A stretch of 64,000 bases of DNA from CAITJF01 sp032654645 (GTDB lineage Bacteria; Pseudomonadota; Gammaproteobacteria; Burkholderiales; Gallionellaceae). How positions within the stretch are numbered: position 1 is the stretch's first letter; the number at the start of each line of letters is the position of its first letter. The translations under genes were made by a program, and so were the position numbers. Below the pieces are notes generated by a model. The model had not been told where the DNA came from. It saw only the letters and a list, made by a program, of their open reading frames with translations, and searched no databases. The stretch is from NCBI GenBank assembly GCA_032654645.1, contig JAULAW010000004.1:1-64000 (forward strand). Reading direction: 5' to 3'. Positions 46,142-54,689 of this stretch are shown here, one piece after another.

Positions 46142-47116
46142 ATGGAAACCTTGACTGATCGACTACTGCGCAAATTCCGCTTTCTGCCGGGCGCGCATGA
46201 TGTTGCGCAAATCAAACAGATTGCGTCTGCCAGGCGGATTGAAGACCTGCAAAGGATACCGCGCTACCCGCCATTCATGGAGGGATTGCCGGTGTATGCC
46301 CCCGCCGAACTGCTCGCCACGCAACACGAACTGACGGGCGGAATTCACAACTTGATTGCTGACGCGAAGCTGCTGGCAACTTACTACAACCCGGCGATGT
46401 TGCGCCTTGCCGCCTTCGTCCATCTCTTGCCGGCCTCGCAGGCGCATCATCATCGCGGTGCGGGCGGCATGTTGCGCCACTCTCTCGAAGTCGGGTTATG
46501 GGCACTGCAACAAACCGAGGGCAAGTTGATACGCGGCGTGATAACGCCACAGCAACGACGGGTGATAGAGCCGCGCTGGCGGCTGGCCGTGTTCCTGGCT
46601 GGCATATGCCACGACCTCGGCAAGGTGGTGACAGACTTGACTGTCACCGACCGCGCGAATGCGCAAAGGTGGCGGCCTTACCACCAGGGGGTCTATGACT
46701 GGGCGCTGTCGCATCGCATCGAGAATTATTTTTTGCACTGGCAAGAGGGGCGGGGAAGACATCACACCAATGTGTCCAGCACCCTGATCGATGCGGTGAT
46801 CGCGAAAGAGTCGTTCGACTGGATCAGCGATGGTGGCACGGATGTGGTGATCTGGCTGACCGAATCGCTCAACAGCAACCCCGGTCAAACCAACCAGATA
46901 CATGACTATGTGGTCAGAGCCGACCAGTTGAGTGTCGAGCGTGATCTGAAAACCATGGGCGTGGCGATGGCAGGCTACGAGATTGGTGTGCCGGTCGAGC
47001 GGTATCTGACCGACATCATGCGTCGTCTGGTGCGTGAGGGTGGCCCTGCCGCAGGCGACCAACGATACCCGTGTGCTGGTCGACGCGGTACTGGTATGTC
47101 TGCGCAGGATCTATAG
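46142..47116 (+). pseudogene. 3'-truncated TraI (MOBH relaxase), TraI_2 domain only
   Basis: About 300 residues of a TraI_2-type relaxase N-terminal domain: LPVYAPAELLATQHELTGG, GGMLRHSLEVGLWALQQ, FLAGICHDLGKVVTD, RGRHHTNVSSTLID. These histidine motifs form the metal site of MOBH relaxases. Family similarity ends near 47037 (IMRRLVREG). The last 25 residues come from umuC DNA read in another frame. Complete relaxases of this type are around 700 residues, so the C-terminal half is missing. Confidence 0.85.
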
Positions 47117-47381
47117 AGAAGAATTCCGTTACCAGAAGGCGGGCGTGATGCTGTCAGACATCTCGCCGGACAATATCCGACAGGGGGATCTGTTCTCCGC
47201 TCGCCCAATGTCGCCCAGAGACGCCAGGCTGATGACCACGCTCGACCAGATCAACCTCAAGATGGGCCAGTCGGCAATCCGGCTGGCAAGCGATGGGGTA
47301 GGGCAGAGCTGGAAAATGAAGGCCGGGAACAAGAGTCCGGCGTATACCACGAAGTGGGAAGAGATACCGGTGGTGCGGTAG
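47040..47381 (+). pseudogene. umuC: 3' fragment of umuC
   Basis: In another frame than the TraI fragment, the DNA encodes the C-terminal end of a DNA polymerase V catalytic subunit: LPQATNDTRVLVDAVL, EFRYQKAGVMLSDI and the final LMTTLDQINLKMGQS (the DUF4113-like tail). The catalytic palm and fingers are missing. A second umuC starts at 63603 and leaves the window, so the segment between may be an insertion or the result of recombination between umuC copies; the identity of the two copies cannot be compared here. Confidence 0.85.
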
Positions 47382-47801
47382 TAATGAAAAATTTGTGGGC
47401 ATACGTCGAGCCAGGATGACGATATCTGATGGACAAGAGCAAAGGATATTCGGCAACACCTCCTGGTTCAGCTCAATGGACAATTTGAGAGTGCAGCAAC
47501 TGGAGAGACTTTCAACGATTGCGGAAAGGCAGACATACTATTGGGAGTGAACAGCAGAATCGTGTTTGTCGCTGAGTGAAAGTTTTGGATGGGGCCAAAG
47601 CACTACCGGGAAAAGATTGGTCAGTTGCTCGGCTACACGACTTCCCGTGGACCAGGTGGACGAATGGTCATGGAACATGCATAAATTAACAAAATTGATG
47701 GAAATATCGCTATTCGTCCACAAATTGATGGGGTTTGAGGGAACGCAATTTATTTGAACTGTGGCATATTGGTATTTCTTAATATATAAAAAAGAAATGC
47801 T
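47382..47801. other. Non-coding stretch at the start of an AT-rich island
   Basis: The 420 bp between the umuC fragment and the UvrD-like gene hold no supported gene. Composition falls from GC-rich to AT-rich across it, so a junction with the UvrD island is likely. A 63-codon open frame at 47566 has no ribosome-binding site or recognisable similarity. Confidence 0.5.
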
Positions 47802-49628
47802 ATGTCACTCAACCCAAGTCAACAAAAAGTCATTCACTGCCATAAACATTGTGTAGTGATCGCCTGTCCAGGAAGTGGCAAAACTCGGGTAATTGCCTAC
47901 AAAGCTGAGCACATTTCAAGAGTGGATCCACAATCTAGAATTGTTGTTGCGACCTTTGGGACGGATGCGGCAGCAGAAATTAAAGAAAGAATTACTCAAG
48001 TCACAGGAAGTAAATTTAAAAGTCATGTGGCCAGTGGCACTTTTCATGCACTTGCAAATAATCAGCTAAGGCGGGCGGGAATTATTAAGAAACCAATTCA
48101 GGGTTCTGAGGTAAGCCAATTGGTTGAACGGGCTTTGGAAGAATGTAATTTACCAAATCTAAGCATTGATGATGCAATTGCATATATTGATAACTTTAGG
48201 ATAAACATGCGCGATGAGCATTCAAGTAAGGATTTGGAACAATTATTCAAATGCTATATTGGGTTGTTGGATCAGATAAATGCTACAGACTTTACAGGAA
48301 TGATTAGTGAAGCAGTTGAAAAAATGCAAAATGGAGAAATCCCGCCAAAGGATTGTAAATATATATTTTGCGATGAGGCGCAGGACATGGATCCATTGCA
48401 ACACGAATGGTGTTTGCAGCATATAAAAGCTGGGGCAACTTTGACTCTGGTGGGGGATGATGACCAATCTATATATAGGTTTCGAAGCTCTCTTGGCTTA
48501 CAAGGTATGCTGAACTTTAAAAATAAATTAGGTGCTGAGACTATTATCCTGGACACAAATTACAGAAGCCATTGTGAAATACTCAATGCGGCTGGTAAAG
48601 TAATTGCCAATAACATCGACAGGATTGACAAGAAACTGATATCGCATCGTGGCATGGGTGGAATTATTGAAGCATGGCATTGCAAAAGCGCGTTAAGGGA
48701 AGCCAACCTGGTAGTGAAGAGGATAAAAGGAACCTGTATTGACAATGAAATCTTAAACCCGGCGAAATACTCAGTCGGAGTGAGGGAAGGTGAATGGGCA
48801 GTGCTGGCTAGGAATCACCATAACCTTAACGTCTTGGCTATGGCTCTTAAAATCGAAGGGATTCCACACTCCACGCCGGAACAGGACATTTGGGTAGAGG
48901 AGCCTGTTTGCTTTGCGATTGGGTTGTTGACATCAGTTGTTGAAGAAAGTAGAGCTGGTATCGAAAGTGCCATGTTTTATGCTGGATATAGCCAAAAGGT
49001 TTTGTCAAAGTGTGCCGAAATATATGGAAAAGATATCAGTGAATTTATTTATTGTGCTCATGAATTAGATTTGATCGAGCTAGGTGAAGAAACTGCAAAA
49101 AGCCTTGTTGAATTTACTCATGTCATCCAGAAATTGTTGTTTGAGAATCACAAAGGTAATGTGAATTTTGTCGTAAGAAGTGCTTTTGATTGGATGACAC
49201 AACAAATTGTTTTAAGAGATGGAAAAATAACAAATGACAGAAAGAAAAAAGGAAAAGCAAAGGATGAAAAAAAGTTGATGGCCATCGCTTGCAGATTACT
49301 TACAAATATTGATGGAACACTAAAACACAGGTTGCAAAAAGTAACGAGCAGACGAGAAAGTGGTAAGAAAGATGAGAAGAAAGTACCAGAGGTTTATTTG
49401 AATACGCTACATTCGAGCAAGGGATTGGAATTTGACAATGTATGGTTACTCCAAATCGATGATCTTGTAATTCCGGATATCAAACAATTCACTAAGAAAG
49501 CCATCGAGGAAGAGCGTCGTTTGTTTTATGTGGGCATGACTAGAGCAAAAAAATCCCTCTATATCTCCTGCACTAAGTGCCCTAGCCAATTCATATTTGA
49601 AACAGGCGTTGAGCTGAAAAGTGTTTAA
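47802..49628 (+). CDS. UvrD/REP-family helicase, AT-rich
   Basis: A 608-residue superfamily 1 helicase. Motifs are VIACPGSGKTRVIAYKA (I, near residue 23), FCDEAQDMDPLQHEW (II), LVGDDDQSIYRFRSS (III), DTNYRSHCEILNAA (IV), TLHSSKGLEFDNVWL (V) and FYVGMTRAKKSLYIS (VI). Base composition is much lower in GC than the neighbours. Comparable helicases occur as GajB-like partners of OLD nucleases in Gabija defence, but no OLD/TOPRIM gene is adjacent. The gene after it points the other way and ends 10 bp from its stop. Role unassigned. Confidence 0.88.
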   Translation: MSLNPSQQKVIHCHKHCVVIACPGSGKTRVIAYKAEHISRVDPQSRIVVATFGTDAAAEIKERITQVTGSKFKSHVASGTFHALANNQLRRAGIIKKPIQGSEVSQLVERALEECNLPNLSIDDAIAYIDNFRINMRDEHSSKDLEQLFKCYIGLLDQINATDFTGMISEAVEKMQNGEIPPKDCKYIFCDEAQDMDPLQHEWCLQHIKAGATLTLVGDDDQSIYRFRSSLGLQGMLNFKNKLGAETIILDTNYRSHCEILNAAGKVIANNIDRIDKKLISHRGMGGIIEAWHCKSALREANLVVKRIKGTCIDNEILNPAKYSVGVREGEWAVLARNHHNLNVLAMALKIEGIPHSTPEQDIWVEEPVCFAIGLLTSVVEESRAGIESAMFYAGYSQKVLSKCAEIYGKDISEFIYCAHELDLIELGEETAKSLVEFTHVIQKLLFENHKGNVNFVVRSAFDWMTQQIVLRDGKITNDRKKKGKAKDEKKLMAIACRLLTNIDGTLKHRLQKVTSRRESGKKDEKKVPEVYLNTLHSSKGLEFDNVWLLQIDDLVIPDIKQFTKKAIEEERRLFYVGMTRAKKSLYISCTKCPSQFIFETGVELKSV

Positions 49629-49638
49629 TGGCGCGGGT

Positions 49639-50523
49639 TCAAATTAACCCTGTTCTGGAAATTGCTGCCAACACTAGCACAAGTCGATGCGTATCGCGGT
49701 TGTCGCCAATCTTTGATTTGGTTTTTTGCCTGACCCGAACACCGATTTCAGACACTCGGATTTCATTTGAACCATTGCTTAATCTGCGCTCTTGTGAAAC
49801 TGCGGACTCCAATTGCTGCTTAGAGAGTAATTTGCTTAAACGAATCAATTCAAAATTGCAGTAACAAAATTCAAGTTGATTTTCATCAACGCCGACTTTA
49901 CGGAGCACATCAACAGTCAACTTAAACTCCCTTTCGTCACGAGCTACAAACCATGGATTCTTACAATCAACCCTGCTGATCCAGATGCTGACAAACTCAT
50001 TGAGGGTTTGTAAAAAATTATCAGTGGTTTTTGATAGCCTGTGAGACGCGGTCAATCCTCTTTCACGCTCGGCTGCTCCTTTGGTGACCCCATTATTTCT
50101 CTTGGGGCGCCCGTTTATGATTTCCGAGTTGCTTGGCTCAAAATCAGTAAAGCCGGTATTTTTGACAATATCTTGGTAAGTATCAATGAACTTCTGGGCT
50201 GTTTTGGCGTTGATTGTTAGTGCGGCGGCTCTCTCTTTTGCTTGCTCGAAAGTCAGCATTTCCTTAAGGCGTAAGCAAAGCAATCTGTCGTAGCTAATCC
50301 ATCCAGCCGCATCAGAACCCGTGACTGAATTATCGGTTGAGCGCTTTGCCGGCTTGATATTGGATACCTCATCGAAAGAGTCTCCGATTACAGGAATATC
50401 GGACTTGCCAATGTAATGGGTAATGAGCGACTCGATGATGATATTTTTTGATGGTTTAGCATTGGCAGATGAAAACAATCTATCTCTTTGGTGGAGAATC
50501 GCAGTTCTACTGAGGCCAAGCAT
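49639..50523 (-). CDS. Unknown protein convergent with UvrD-like gene
   Basis: A 294-residue protein not recognised by family. An early helix-turn-helix-like stretch (RTAILHQRDRLFSSANAKPS) and a central region (LTFEQAKERAAALTINAKTAQKF, DIVKNTGFTDFEP) are mainly helical. A basic linker (GRPKRNNGVTKGAAERE) and a C-terminal part with charged beta-like repeats (IRVSEIGVRVRQKTKSK) follow. It lies between the UvrD-like gene and tRNA-Arg and could be a regulator or DNA-binding partner of the small island. The 5' end is 86 bp from the tRNA. Confidence 0.6.
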   Translation of the reverse strand: MLGLSRTAILHQRDRLFSSANAKPSKNIIIESLITHYIGKSDIPVIGDSFDEVSNIKPAKRSTDNSVTGSDAAGWISYDRLLCLRLKEMLTFEQAKERAAALTINAKTAQKFIDTYQDIVKNTGFTDFEPSNSEIINGRPKRNNGVTKGAAERERGLTASHRLSKTTDNFLQTLNEFVSIWISRVDCKNPWFVARDEREFKLTVDVLRKVGVDENQLEFCYCNFELIRLSKLLSKQQLESAVSQERRLSNGSNEIRVSEIGVRVRQKTKSKIGDNRDTHRLVLVLAAISRTGLI

Positions 50524-50609
50524 ATTGGCAAGTCATTTGGGCACGATGAGGTAAAATGACCATAAGCTCACTTTTCAGATTTCTCTGAAATTCTTAGTTT
50601 TTTCCAGAC

Positions 50610-50686
50610 GCGCTCGTAGCTCATTTGGATAGAGTATCGGTTTCCGAAGCCGAGGGTGGTGGGTTCGAATCCCGCCGAGCGCACCA
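50610..50686 (+). tRNA. tRNA-Arg (anticodon CCG)
   Basis: A complete 77-nt cloverleaf. Acceptor GCGCTCG (50610-50616) pairs with CGAGCGC (50676-50682); discriminator A and encoded CCA follow (50683-50686). The anticodon loop is TTCCGAA with anticodon CCG, and the T arm has GGTTCGAAT. It reads CGG codons. tRNA genes are common integration sites, and this one borders the AT-rich island. Confidence 0.95.
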
Positions 50687-50741
50687 AAATTCAGACTTGT
50701 GGTCATGTGACTTAAGGTCATCCAGTAGCTCAAAAAATTCA

Positions 50742-50785
50742 TGGTGACTATTTGGTGACTAAATGGTGACCATTTGGTGACTACA
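50742..50785 (+). repeat. Four 11-bp direct repeats after tRNA-Arg
   Basis: Units TGGTGACTATT, TGGTGACTAAA, TGGTGACCATT, TGGTGACTACA, in phase with the DNA helix (50742-50752, 50753-50763, 50764-50774, 50775-50785). They could be integrase arm-binding sites or part of an element end, given the adjacent tRNA. They sit in a non-coding stretch with further AT-rich sequence up to 50941. Confidence 0.85.
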
Positions 50786-50941
50786 AAAAAATTTCATTGC
50801 GCGTTTTTTGGCAAATTTGACTACAAGTCTTTGTGACTGCATATTCCGGTGAAAAACACTTAAATATTCACATAGGGCGGGCAAATATTATTATTTCCAG
50901 TAATCGTTTTACGGCAGGCATTTCGCAATAATGAATTCACC

Positions 50942-51268
50942 CTACATGCCATAACCAGTCACTCGCTTAAACTTTTTTTGATGTTGCCGGAAGGCACGCC
51001 AAAGGGCCAAATCATAGGCAATTTTCAGAACTCCGCAGACCACCAAAGGTGCTGCCAGCCAACCGGCAGCAAACATGGCGCCACCGAGCGTTGGGCTGAG
51101 CGCCGAAGCAAGGCTGCGCGGTACGGACGTAAAACTGGCGGCGGCAGCTCGCTCGGCAGGAGTGACGACAATCATGACAAACGCACTGCGAGTCGGCACA
51201 TCCATCTGGGAAAGCAGCGCTCGCACGAACAGCAACACGCCTTGCCGATCTTTACCCAAAGGCTTCAA
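50942..51268 (-). pseudogene. C-terminal fragment of an MFS transporter
   Basis: About 108 residues matching the end of a major-facilitator transporter: LLSQMDVPTRSAFVM, VVTPAERAAAASFT, SALSPTLGGAMFAAGWLAAP, LKIAYDLALWRAF. The last two transmembrane helices are present and the preceding ten are absent. Similarity starts near 51255, just inside the frame. Confidence 0.8.
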
Positions 51269-51439
51269 CCATTTCGTTACCTCTATTGTCGCTTCGGTTG
51301 CTTCCGGTTGGAGCGTTTCCGGGTGTGACTCTCACCCACCGAAAAGCGCCGCCTTTGCACGGCGCACGACAAAAGGAGATATTCAGCGCTGCCCTCTGGA
51401 TGGCTTGTTCATCGCTCAACAGATGGAAAAACTGGTAGC

Positions 51440-51765
51440 ATGAAGCACATCCGTTGGAAGACGAAAAATCGAGGGAAGTTCATCTTCGCCGGCTACGAAA
51501 ATTTCGTCTCCAAGATCAATACCGGAGACAGCGAGGATCGGCCCGACTGGATGGGACATGTGAGCTTCTCCGACCTGAAACTCAAGGTCATCGGCTCCAT
51601 CGTCGCCATTTCTGGCATTGAGCTCCTGAAAGCATTCGTCAATGTCGAGGCCTACACCAACCAGCAACTGGGGTGGAAGGTATGGCCTTCTTCGTCTCGG
51701 GCGTGATGTTTCGCGCTGATGGACCGGCTCACGTCTGGAAAGCCTAACGGCCACTGAGGAAATCG
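51440..51765 (+). pseudogene. UPF0114 (YqhA-type) membrane protein remnant
   Basis: The core matches UPF0114: FAGYENFVSKINTGD, RPDWMGHVSFSDLKLKVIGS, IVAISGIELLKAFVNVEAY. The N-terminal helix is missing, and after NQQLGWKV the frame shifts at least twice (AFFVSGVMF, then ALMDRLTSGKP in other frames) to the end near 51760. The gene is non-functional as read. Confidence 0.8.
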
Positions 51766-51904
51766 CAATTACAAATGCTGAGCAACTGGCGGCGGGGTTG
51801 TCCCCGGTTCAGCCCGCCGTCAAGCGTTGTTGCCAGCCTTGTCGCCACGCGCAAACATACATAAAGGGAGAAACTTGATCATAAACCCCGAGTCGCCGAA
51901 TCTA

Positions 51905-52030
51905 TAGGCACTGACACCGGCGCGCCCGACTTTGCCAGTCGCGGATGAAAGCGGTGAGCTGGTTATAACCACCCACGTAGCCGGACGCTTTGATTTGCGC
52001 AAACAGATCCTTGGCAGTGCGCCTGCTTTG
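51905..52030 (-). pseudogene. IS21-type transposase (IstA) fragment
   Basis: About 35 codons on the minus strand (RTAKDLFAQIKASGYVGGYN then FIRDWQSR) resemble the DNA-binding N-terminal part of IS21-family IstA. The rest of the transposase, IstB and the ends are absent. It lies in a remnant zone of 51766-52354 where no intact gene was found. Confidence 0.6.
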
Positions 52031-52354
52031 CCCGGCACTGTGGGCATCAGCTATCAGGTGCCACGACCAAATTTGTGCGCTTGCAAAATTACAATGACCG
52101 GTTTTAGGAATGCAATCAGCATGAGCGGCGGGCAGGATCGTGCCATGAGCAGAACTGCGCAAATGGCCCCAATTAATTGCATGCGCTGCGGCACAGACCC
52201 AAACCGATTACCTGCATAAGGATGAAAATCGGATTGTCGGGGCGCGCATACCGAAGTTTTGTTTGACTTGTGCGGTGAATTTCCTATCTGACATGACCGG
52301 CGTTGCGCATAGAATGCCCGCTGGCGCATCCATCGACGGGAACCGGGGGCAACC

Positions 52355-53137
52355 ATGAACAGCGCGGATCAGTCATCAGCCGAAACCGGCGCACGCCGCG
52401 CGAGCGGCGCGGCAGCATCGGGGTTCGCCATGTTTAGCTTTGCGATTGCAGCCATATCCGCGCTGGCGTTGCTTACCTCCGGCCCGGGCAACCGCTTTGG
52501 CTGGTGGGACTACCGGTTCGCCTTTACGCTGCTGCGCTGGGCGGCCTGGGGTGGCGCGGTCGGCGCGGTGCTGTCGCTGTTCGCAGTGCTGTGGGCGGGG
52601 TATCGCCAGTCGCGGCGCGCCGTCATGGTTGCAGTGACAGGACTGGTGGCGGGTGCGCTCGCGTTCGGAATTCCATGGCAGTTGCGCCAACGCGCCCAGC
52701 AGGTACCGCCCATCCACGACATCACCACCGACACCGTCAATCCACCGCGCTTCGTTGCGGCAGTACCACTGCGCAAGGGCGCCGCAAACAGTGTCGATTA
52801 CGCCGGCGCCGAGATCGCGCAGCAGCAGAAGCAGGCCTATACCGACATCGTCCCGCTGGCGCTGTCCGTGCCCGCGCGGGAAGCATTCGAGCGCTGCCTT
52901 GCTGCAGCACGCGGACTCGGCTGGGAGATCGTCGCAGCGGTTCCGGAGGAGGGTCGTATCGAAGCCACGGACACGACGCCGTTTTTCGGCTTCAGGGATG
53001 ACGTGGTAATCCGCATCACGGCGGCGGCTACCGGTTCGCAGGTCGACGTGCGCTCGCTATCGCGCGTGGGACGCAGCGACCTGGGCACCAACGCTAAGCG
53101 TGTGCGGGCGTTTCTCGGGAAGGTGAAGCCGGGTTAG
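52355..53137 (+). CDS. DUF1499 membrane protein
   Basis: A 260-residue protein with three N-terminal transmembrane helices (about residues 23-41, 56-88 and 92-107) followed by a soluble DUF1499 domain: PIHDITTDTVNPPRFVAAVPL, PLALSVPAREAFERCLAAAR, RIEATDTTPFFGFRDDVVIR, VDVRSLSRVGRSDLGTNAKR. The family is widespread and without a defined function. Intact, and probably native chromosome between decayed genes. Confidence 0.92.
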   Translation: MNSADQSSAETGARRASGAAASGFAMFSFAIAAISALALLTSGPGNRFGWWDYRFAFTLLRWAAWGGAVGAVLSLFAVLWAGYRQSRRAVMVAVTGLVAGALAFGIPWQLRQRAQQVPPIHDITTDTVNPPRFVAAVPLRKGAANSVDYAGAEIAQQQKQAYTDIVPLALSVPAREAFERCLAAARGLGWEIVAAVPEEGRIEATDTTPFFGFRDDVVIRITAAATGSQVDVRSLSRVGRSDLGTNAKRVRAFLGKVKPG

Positions 53138-53161
53138 CCCTCGGTCGCCGGGGGCGCGCCG

Positions 53162-53806
53162 CTATCCATGGCCTAGCTGAAGCCGACATTCACTGAAGTT
53201 GTCACGGCTATCCGGCGGCTCTTCACGTATCCGGTCGCGCTCGGTGATGACGGTGTAACCATCGCCATTTTTATTCGGCCCCACCGTCGTACTGGCTTCA
53301 TCCGATTCGCCGCCGATATACAAGCCCGCCGTGATGCCCGCCAATTCAGGGCGCGTGACAATTTCTTTAGCCAAACGATTCGCCTGATCTGTCGCCAACG
53401 CATTCATGGGGTAAATCAAAATGGCTTTAATGCCGCGCCGACCCGCCTTTCGCATCAAGCGGCAATGCTCCAGAACCGGATAGAGAAAACACTCCGTCTT
53501 GCCGGAACCCGTGCCCGTCGCCACCAGCGTTGAAAGCGGTGCATCACCAGTGAGGCGGGCGAATGAACGTGCCTGATGTGCGTGCGGGATAAAGTTATCG
53601 CTCAACCACTCAAACGCCTTCTTGCCGCCGGATTGTTTACGAAACGGTAAGCCGACTGTGACGTAGGGTCCTTTCGCCAAATTCCCCGGTTCAGCCAAAA
53701 ATCGCGCCACCAAATCCTCAAAGCCCTGCGTCGTTGCAGGAAACGTCGTCTCCAGAAAATCGGCCACGCCCTGACGGGTTTGTTCGGCAAGAATTAAAGG
53801 CTGCAT
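53162..53806 (-). pseudogene. 5' fragment of a large DEAD/DEAH helicase (DISARM-like)
   Basis: About 197 residues of helicase sequence: FIPHAHQARSFARLTGD (Q-motif-like), LVATGTGSGKTECFLYPVL (motif I) and ILIYPMNALATDQANRLAKE (Ia). Similarity stops near 53212 after REEPPD, where motif II would soon follow, and unrelated residues continue to the stop. Such helicases reach 1000-2000 residues and occur with SNF2 and methylase genes in DISARM-type defence loci. The likely C-terminal end of the same type of helicase lies at 58500-58949 on the other strand. Confidence 0.75.
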
Positions 53807-53930
53807 TGTGTTTCCCTTTTTTACTGCTGAAAATCGCGTTTAGCAATGTACTGGCAAATGGCACTTGACCGAATCAAGAAACAATCCTCGTTACTTGTTT
53901 ATAAGTGACTAGGCTTGTCCCAAAGCCGTC

Positions 53931-54689
53931 TTACGCTATCCCATACGCTTCACGAATCCGATCAGCAATCGTCGGCAACTTCGTTTGCCCCAAACCCAAA
54001 GTCTTCATATCCACTTTTTCTTGTAGCATCAACCCCAAAAATCGATTCAAATCGTCTGCAACCCGAGCAGGCAAATCAATCCGCGTGGTAGGCGCAAGCA
54101 ATTGGGAAAGGCGCAAGACATCATGCAGGTGTTTGCGTACTTTCTGGGAGTCAATTGCCTCACCTTGGGCGACTCTTTCGCTCAAATCTAGCCAAGCATT
54201 CGCTTTCAGGGGAATCAGCCTATCCGGCCCCACCCAGGCAATATCACCTGTCACGTTCGCACCTGCCAAGATAAAAGCGTAATAGTCGTTATCCAACAAA
54301 ATGGCCGACAGACTCGACACTGCCTCATCAATGGGAATAGGGGTCAGGTGTGTATCGGGAGACAAAGCCAACCCGTCCGGAATCCGGGAAAACAACTCCA
54401 ACATCACCGGGAAACTTGGATTCGTTGGCTTCTGAAAACGGTAAAACTGCGGCTTACCCCCGCTGCGCTCGCGAATTTCATAGCCGCCATCTTGGATAAA
54501 CTGCCAGAAGTGCTGGCCGAACTCGGCATCCATCGCCTCGACCACCAACACCAGATCAATATCTTTAGTTGCTCTAAAATCCAGCCCTGCCTCTTCCATC
54601 GCAAGACTGGCCGCCACCCCGCCAATCAGCACATAGCGATCGGTGTATTGCGCAAAATGGAGACGAAAAACATCCAACCCTTTGATCAT
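53931..54689 (-). CDS. Nucleotidyltransferase of AbiEii/MenT-like type
   Basis: A 252-residue predicted nucleotidyltransferase. It shows VLIGGVAASLAMEEAG near residue 20 and RATKDIDLVLVVE near 38, the GG and DxD catalytic motifs, followed by a helical C-terminal half. Such enzymes act as toxins that modify tRNA or as RNA/nucleotide modifiers. The start overlaps the upstream wHTH gene by 4 nt (ATGA), a toxin-antitoxin-like layout. It lies inside the broken helicase/methylase locus but appears intact. Confidence 0.85.
   Translation of the reverse strand: MIKGLDVFRLHFAQYTDRYVLIGGVAASLAMEEAGLDFRATKDIDLVLVVEAMDAEFGQHFWQFIQDGGYEIRERSGGKPQFYRFQKPTNPSFPVMLELFSRIPDGLALSPDTHLTPIPIDEAVSSLSAILLDNDYYAFILAGANVTGDIAWVGPDRLIPLKANAWLDLSERVAQGEAIDSQKVRKHLHDVLRLSQLLAPTTRIDLPARVADDLNRFLGLMLQEKVDMKTLGLGQTKLPTIADRIREAYGIA

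Noticed and set aside
47566..47757. 63-codon open frame before the UvrD-like gene
   Set aside because: No ribosome-binding site, no similarity, and composition matches the surrounding non-coding junction.
47802..49628. Complete Gabija system
   Set aside because: The UvrD-like protein could pass as GajB-like, but no OLD-family ATPase/TOPRIM nuclease gene is adjacent, and the convergent neighbour lacks those motifs.
50742..50785. Possible CRISPR or minisatellite
   Set aside because: Four contiguous 11-bp units without spacers do not fit CRISPR; kept only as direct repeats.
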